Assembly: GCF_001949145.1 (NCBI RefSeq)
Contig: NW_019091420.1
Span: 687,768-751,767 of the forward strand
DNA from: Acanthaster planci
Taxonomy: Eukaryota; Echinodermata; Asteroidea; Valvatida; Acanthasteridae
Reading direction: 5' to 3'
Length of the DNA: 64,000 nt
Shown here: positions 58,680 to 64,000 of the stretch, piece after piece
Position numbering within the stretch: position 1 is the first letter of the stretch
Layout of the letters: each line of letters starts with the position of its first letter
The notes under the pieces: model-generated
Databases searched by the model: none
The model's input: only the letters and a program-made list of their open reading frames with translations
Told to the model about the DNA's origin: nothing
Made by a program: the position numbers and the translations under genes

Positions 58680-60181
58680 AAACCTATTCCTCAAGTTTAT
58701 ACATGTAGATGTTATTCTAAATGATACAAGAACTGTTGTCCTTTTCCCACTATGTTTTGAATAAAGGTTTGCGCATACGGACGGGGGTCAACCGCGCCTG
58801 ACAATGTTTTTCGTTTTGTTTTTGTTTTTATTTTTATTTTATTTGCTTGGTTAGAAACCATCAGTGCCAATGGCTCAATTCGCCGCATTAAATATTTCAT
58901 TCGCTGCATAAAATATATTATATTTTATATTATCCTACAAAACCGATCGAAAACTTCAGTGGAGGACAGATTAAAATAAAGAAAGTCGGCACATTTTGGA
59001 GCAGTGGACGGAATAGAAATAAAAAATTTAAATCCATTTCCAGGAGTTTTCTGAGCGGCGGGTCTGAGGACATTTTCGTCAGAGCGCATCCCCCGTTGCT
59101 GGTGGGCTTGGGAACGGAGAGAATAAAACAAGTCTCGCCCAGCCTTCCTTTGGTTGCTATGGGTACAATTGTTTTTGGCCGTCATTCGTCAAGGGTATGA
59201 CAACTAACAATAGCGAATGTCATGTGACTACTGGCCAGCACGATGTCACGCATGGTCGGCCAGGCTGTGGATTGCCGAGTCCGAAACGGGCTTCCGGAAC
59301 TACAGCTGCGGCGTGTGTTCCGATTCGGATGCAGTGCCCCATGCAGTCCAATACATTGATATCCACATGGGGCTTGACATCCACGTCAGTCGGTCCGTAA
59401 TCGTTCCTAGCTGAGGTCATGTCAATTAAACTGGACTTTGGCCTCAACGTTATCTCGCAAAATGAAGAATTGTTAATGAGGGCAGTCAGTCCACAGTGCA
59501 CGCAAAAGTCGTTCATTCACGTATTCATCATGGTTTTCCACGCAGTAGGCGCTAATAATCGCAAATACTGCATAGGTAGTTTGCAAAATAGTAGAAGGAT
59601 CAAAAAGGAGCAAACATGACCTTTTTCCTACCCACAATGCCTTTCTACCACTGTGCAAAATTCAAACTGCGATAGGGGGTACATTTATGACTTCGACTGC
59701 GTCCAGATCGAATTCCGTTGATTTCACCTATTTTCGTCGAGTTTTATGCCAAAATAATATTGTTTTTGTTATGGACAGATAACAAGGGGCCATCTGGAGA
59801 CAATTTAGAGATTTTAGTTAGCGTAAAAAGACGAGGAATATTCTATTCAAAACGACGAAATTTGCGTTAAGAAACTTAAAATATCACTTTTTCTGTGGTA
59901 CCAGTACCAGCCTCCCCATAAGTTTGAAAGACCAGGTCTCACTCTTCCAAAATCAGTTAATTTGCGGAAGGCTTACGGTTGCCATGGTCAGGGTTCATTG
60001 ATTTCTCAGCTTAGTCTCCGAGAGTAACGGCGACTTGATTCTGCCCCCCTTTGCCATCGGCTGAACAGCATTTTAAAACAAAACAGCGAACTCTCAAAAT
60101 CCTCGCACAAGTCTCGCAGCGAAAAAAAATGTGTACGTGTGTAGAGCTAGCTAACGGTCCCTGCAAATAATTAATAACACG

Positions 60182-60306
60182 GCATGGGTGATTTTGCACA
60201 ATGGTAGAAAGGTGTTGTGGGAAGAAACTTGACTGAAAAAGAGGTAATGTTTGCTCCTTTTGCCTTCCCACAATGCCTTTCTTCCATTGTGCAAAATCAC
60301 CCATGC
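60182..60306. repeat. Foldback element close to the SGPL1 start
   Basis: 43-bp arms 60182-60224 and 60264-60306 (GCATGGGTGATTTTGCACAA against its inverse) with only a few mismatches and a 39-bp loop. The hairpin lies about 155 bp before the SGPL1 ATG. Half of a related copy is at about 59575-59660. Confidence 0.8.
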
Positions 60307-60461
60307 AGTATTTGCGATAAGGCTTATAGCTGTATATCGCGTGCGGTGACCTCAAAATTTTTTATTATCGCTGCCGCTGCGGACTGTACTGACTGGGTGT
60401 GGCTGAACTTTGTCCGTTCGGGCACGTCCGATTTTGAGGCATATCTGCGGTATTTACCAGC

Positions 60462-63400
60462 ATGGACATCATTAAAAATATTCAGGTAAGCCCTGAACTG
60501 GTCGTCAATGATGATTTTGATGATTGACCAGCTGCTGCTGCAGCTGACAACTTCTTGTCAAGTTGTTTATTTGGGGGACATGAAGCGTGAATGATGTTTA
60601 TGCATGGTGACCCGTCAACACGATTAGCACACACCTCAATACCGCAGGCCTAATGACTTCTGTAAGCTGCTGCAGTCGCCAAATTAAGTCATGAAAGTGG
60701 GTGGTACCCCCAGAAGTTTTCGTGGGATCCGGGAGAGTGGCTGACGCTGAATCCCACCACAGTTCTGGGGTAAGTCGGTGGTTGTTTCTGTCATCCAGCC
60801 TGTTGTCCCGTCGCGGGGGGGGGTGGCCTGCAATTTAACTTATACTTTTTTTATAGGTTACAATTAAATTCAACAAAAGTTTGTCGAATAATACAGGCGT
60901 AAGACTAGATAGCTAGAAATATCCGGGCACATTAGTTATGACATAACTACTGGCAGAACTCCCTGTATCATCCCACAAACTGTTCCCCCATATACCAAGG
61001 GTTACCTTAGGTATGAACTCTTGGCATTTTCGTCCATAATGCATGTACTGTAGATTATAGCATACACGTTATTTCTGTTCCACACTCCATGCATTTTAGC
61101 TGGCCTGGCACAGCGAGCGCGCTATGACCAACCAGGTAACAAGTCATGCATTGTACACAGCGCATTGCATTCCACGCGTGACCCGGTTGCACCATGCTGC
61201 GACAAGACCTTGAACCACTACTCTGTTACCACATTTCCAACTTAGTCATCTTCCCCCAAATCTTTCTTGGAGTTGATCCTACTTTCAGTCACACGTATGA
61301 CCCGTACATTCGACCCACACAGACCCCTAATTCATACCGTATGTGTGCCGCCAAACCACACACGGAAAATCTGTTTTTTTGGGGGTTTATTTTGGGCTTT
61401 TCAATTTTTCCCTTTTGGGTGGGGAAGCAAGTGCCCCCCTTGCCCACTTCAGCCACGCCCATATAGTACCTATACAGTATGAAGTGGTTCAAAGACCCAG
61501 ATCAAACTAGATCCATTCTTGTCGGAGCGGGAAAAAAAACGTCACCATGGAATGTTCTCTCCTGTTGTTTTTTCCTTTTTCCTCCACAAGGAGGTGGGCA
61601 AGCTGTATTTGAATGATGTGCGAGTGCTCGTCAACCAGCTCTGCGAGGGGCACGAGGCCTGGGAGCTCATCTTGGCCACCCTGCTGACCGTACTCGCTGC
61701 GGGTTGGATACGGCAGGAACTTTTCTTGCACGAGCTGGGTGAGTTATTTCTAGGGGTCTTGTTTAACATATACAGCATTTTTTTTTCTGCATCCTGATTC
61801 CACAGGTTGACCGGAAATATATAAATTTATTTTCAGATTGTAGGAATTCAGCTGTGCAGACCGTATCCCCAAAATGTATTGAGTAAGAACGCAGCAAGAA
61901 ACATGCCTGACTACCGCTGGATTTGAAAACTTTCTTTCGTGAAGTTTGTGGATCATACATAATTCTCTGTCCATTTGTGATCATACAATAAACAAAATCG
62001 CCATTAGAGCTGGAATAATTGCTTTCACAGGACTACTTGCCAAAAGTAATAAAAAAGGGCTGAATTGTGCAAAGGTTCCTGGCACGGATGATTGTAAATG
62101 CCCGTAAAGGCTTTGATTCTCCAAACTGTGATTTCTGAAGTTGCCTTTTTTTACTTCCCTTTTCACTTGTTTCAGGCTTGTTTACAAGGGCCAAGCTGTT
62201 TATCTTTCGAACGGTTCGCAGTCTTCCTGTTATAGGTCAAAAGGTAAATCCTTAAATAACCGTTGGTTCTATATTTGGTTTCATTATCCAACTTTGTTCT
62301 GTAACTAAACAGATAAATATGTCTGTGCTAATGGTGAAATTTTTAACAGTCAAGAAATGCTTTATTCCATTTTAAATCTATTAACATGCCAATTTTAAAA
62401 GATCCACTAGGACTATCACTGGGATATTAACTGAAAACCTATCCAATGTGAATTTTGAAATATTCAAATTTAATGCATCTCTGTCTTAAATGTTTACATG
62501 TGTGTCGTTTGTTTTGTGTTTTTTTGTGTGTTTTTGTCATTTTTGTTTTCCTTGTGTTTTTATCGTAGTTTGCTGTCGTTGCGTGTTTCGTCTTGTGGTC
62601 CAATGAATAATACTAGGGATAATGTCAATTGACATTGCATTGCCACAGATAGAATTCCAAACTTGTAGTCGAAGCCATTTTTTTTTTCAGTGAAGTAGGA
62701 CTAGGAATCTATTTAGGAATTCTCAAGCATTTGACAAAACAGTAAAGGAAGTTCATTCAGTGGCAGATGGGATGTTCCATTTAATGAGGCGATGCTACAT
62801 GTAAGTGGAATGGAACCTTCCATTTGTTGCCTCATGAAATATAGTCCTCCTGTTGCACTTTTTAAACAGTCTTTATTTGTATGCTGCTTTCCAAAAGTAA
62901 AAGTGAGGTTCAACTTAAGTATGTACTGGGGCTGAGACAAGTACCCAGCGACACAGGCGTTGGGGGTGTGACAGGTATCTGGGTTTACAACCCCAAAGCC
63001 TTCTAAATTCCTGACCAAACTGTTTCAGAAAATGAAACATGGCTTTTCCTTCAGAAAAACGAACAAAACAACAATCCTTTTTTATTCACTCAAAGTTTGA
63101 CACCAAACTAAACATTTTTAGTTCGCAGAGAACAGCATGACTCGCTTACATCCCCACTTCACTAGCAGTCGGGTCTCAGCGGGTTAGGAAAGAACTGCAT
63201 GAGAAATGGGCGTGGGCAAGCAAAGTGGTGATTTTCTACCTCCCACAATCCTGGACAAAATAGTTGGAACACCTTGTGGGAAGCGCGGTGAAAAGATCAC
63301 CCTCTCCCCCATTCAATGTTGCGGTCATTGATCGGACCGAGATTCGACCCAGCTTACCCGATGAGAAACAGCATTGACAGGGGGCGAGGGGGAGGCATGT

Positions 63401-64000
63401 TCCAACGAGATTTGTCCAAGATTGTAGCTTCCATCACCATCCCTTGCTTTCTTTCGTGAACAGTTATGGAAGTGGGTATACCCCCACTGTATATCCCGGC
63501 CAAACTGGCTGGGACGTGTCGCAATAAGCATACCCTTCCCGGCTTCCCCACTCCGCCTGGTCAGTGTTCTTGTCTTCATCTGGAGCAGAGACCACGCAAT
63601 GAGAATCAGTGACATTGAGGGGAACCCCTTCAATCCTTGTCAAACCTTGTTGACAAGGATTGTAGTTCTAATATCTGGTGCTTTTCTAACAGATACAAGA
63701 AGAACTGGACAAGACGAAAGCCAACTTCACTAAGGACCTGTTCCCCTTAACACCGGGAGATGCCTACACGACATGCTTGCCGGACAAGGGAATGTCAAGG
63801 GATGCTGTGCTGGCTCTTGCGCAGAGCAAATACAAAAGCATGGGTGCGTGTTTGAAAAGACCATGGTTCGGGGGGGAGGACATGTGCCCCCCAGTATAAG
63901 TACATGCCCCGCCATCCTTCCCCATGGGCCCCTCCATTTAAAAGACTGAAATGTACACAACCTATGTTCAAGTCACACTTCTTTTTTTTTTTTAGTGTCC
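60462..64000 (+). CDS. SGPL1: Sphingosine-1-phosphate lyase 1, 5' part
   Basis: SGPL1 is a PLP-dependent enzyme of the endoplasmic reticulum that irreversibly cleaves sphingosine-1-phosphate to hexadecenal and phosphoethanolamine. Coding exons in the window: 60462-60485 (MDIIKNIQ), 61591-61738, 62176-62243, 63693-63843, and the possible first bases of the next exon at 63996-64000. Phases are 0, 1, 0, 1. The visible 130 residues cover the short lumenal N-terminus, one membrane span (LILATLLTVLAAGWI), the basic juxtamembrane segment with SLPVIGQK, IQEELDKTK and GMSRDAVLALAQSKYKSM, matching human SGPL1 in order and spacing (PIIGRKIQDKLNKTK; GLSSSAVLEKLKEYSSM). The PLP-binding catalytic domain lies beyond the window. 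The start ATG follows an in-frame-neutral GC-rich leader and fits the family's short N-terminus. Confidence 0.9.

Larger units (their letters stand above)
57991..60461. other. SGPL1 5' flank and intergenic DNA
   Basis: No gene is recognised upstream of SGPL1. The open frame at 58077-58535 is in T-rich repetitive DNA. Near 59540-59660 and 60182-60306 are related sequences containing CCCACAATGCCTTTCT, the second forming a near-perfect hairpin. The 150 bp before the SGPL1 start (60310-60461) are the likely 5' UTR/promoter, moderately GC-rich and without a TATA box. Confidence 0.45.

Noticed and set aside
63320-63350. B-box-like GGTCGAATCTC on the minus strand
   Set aside because: No A box at the proper distance and no tRNA stem structure.

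Overview
This is a stretch of an animal nuclear genome. It has intron-rich genes with GT-AG splice sites, GC-rich exons (several INTS6 exons look far above 55% GC by eye) set in AT-rich introns, many short inverted-repeat transposons, tRNA-derived SINE heads and one assembly gap (36544-37237). The five proteins that can be assembled from exons are all close to vertebrate orthologues in length and sequence, and four of the five have the intron-phase continuity expected of intact genes across the whole visible reading frame (the fifth, SGPL1, runs off the window). Together with introns of about 1-5 kb, frequent ACATGTACATGT-like words and the repeat types, this suggests a marine invertebrate deuterostome such as an echinoderm or amphioxus. 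The exact lineage is an inference and cannot be fixed from the sequence alone.

Layout: (1) 1-17862, plus strand: INTS6 (Integrator subunit 6), entering the window mid-gene and complete to its stop, with an extra in-frame 37-codon exon in the linker after the VWA domain. (2) 17863-23242: INTS6 3' UTR and intergenic DNA with MITEs. (3) 23243-26765, plus: PDCD10 (CCM3), complete, five coding exons. (4) 26766-37724: intergenic; from 29.6 to 36.0 kb it is a nearly continuous series of different palindromic MITEs, ending at a degenerate repeat and the assembly gap. (5) 37725-44439, plus: ARGLU1, complete, four coding exons, with a 3.9-kb last intron holding exon-like sequence. (6) 44440-48385: ARGLU1 3' UTR, a C-rich repeat and intergenic DNA. 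(7) 48386-54314, minus: DNAJC19 (TIM14/PAM18), complete, six coding exons, the first coding only the initiator methionine. (8) 54315-60461: intergenic, with a decayed BEL/Pao reverse-transcriptase fragment and several foldback elements. (9) 60462-64000, plus: 5' part of SGPL1 (sphingosine-1-phosphate lyase), running off the window end.

The genes do not form a pathway: transcription termination/attenuation (INTS6), STRIPAK-GCKIII signalling (PDCD10), splicing/transcription coactivation (ARGLU1), mitochondrial protein import (DNAJC19) and sphingolipid breakdown (SGPL1). Their interest as a set is evolutionary. The human orthologues of four of the five lie on 13q or 3q (with INTS6L on Xq), chromosomes that form one vertebrate paralogon, so this window looks like a piece of the pre-duplication linkage group. 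I found no CRISPR array, operon, rRNA gene or intact autonomous transposon. The most unusual small-scale signals are two tandem units each carrying a perfect histone-type 3' stem-loop on the minus strand, the INTS6 linker exon, and the dense MITE island.
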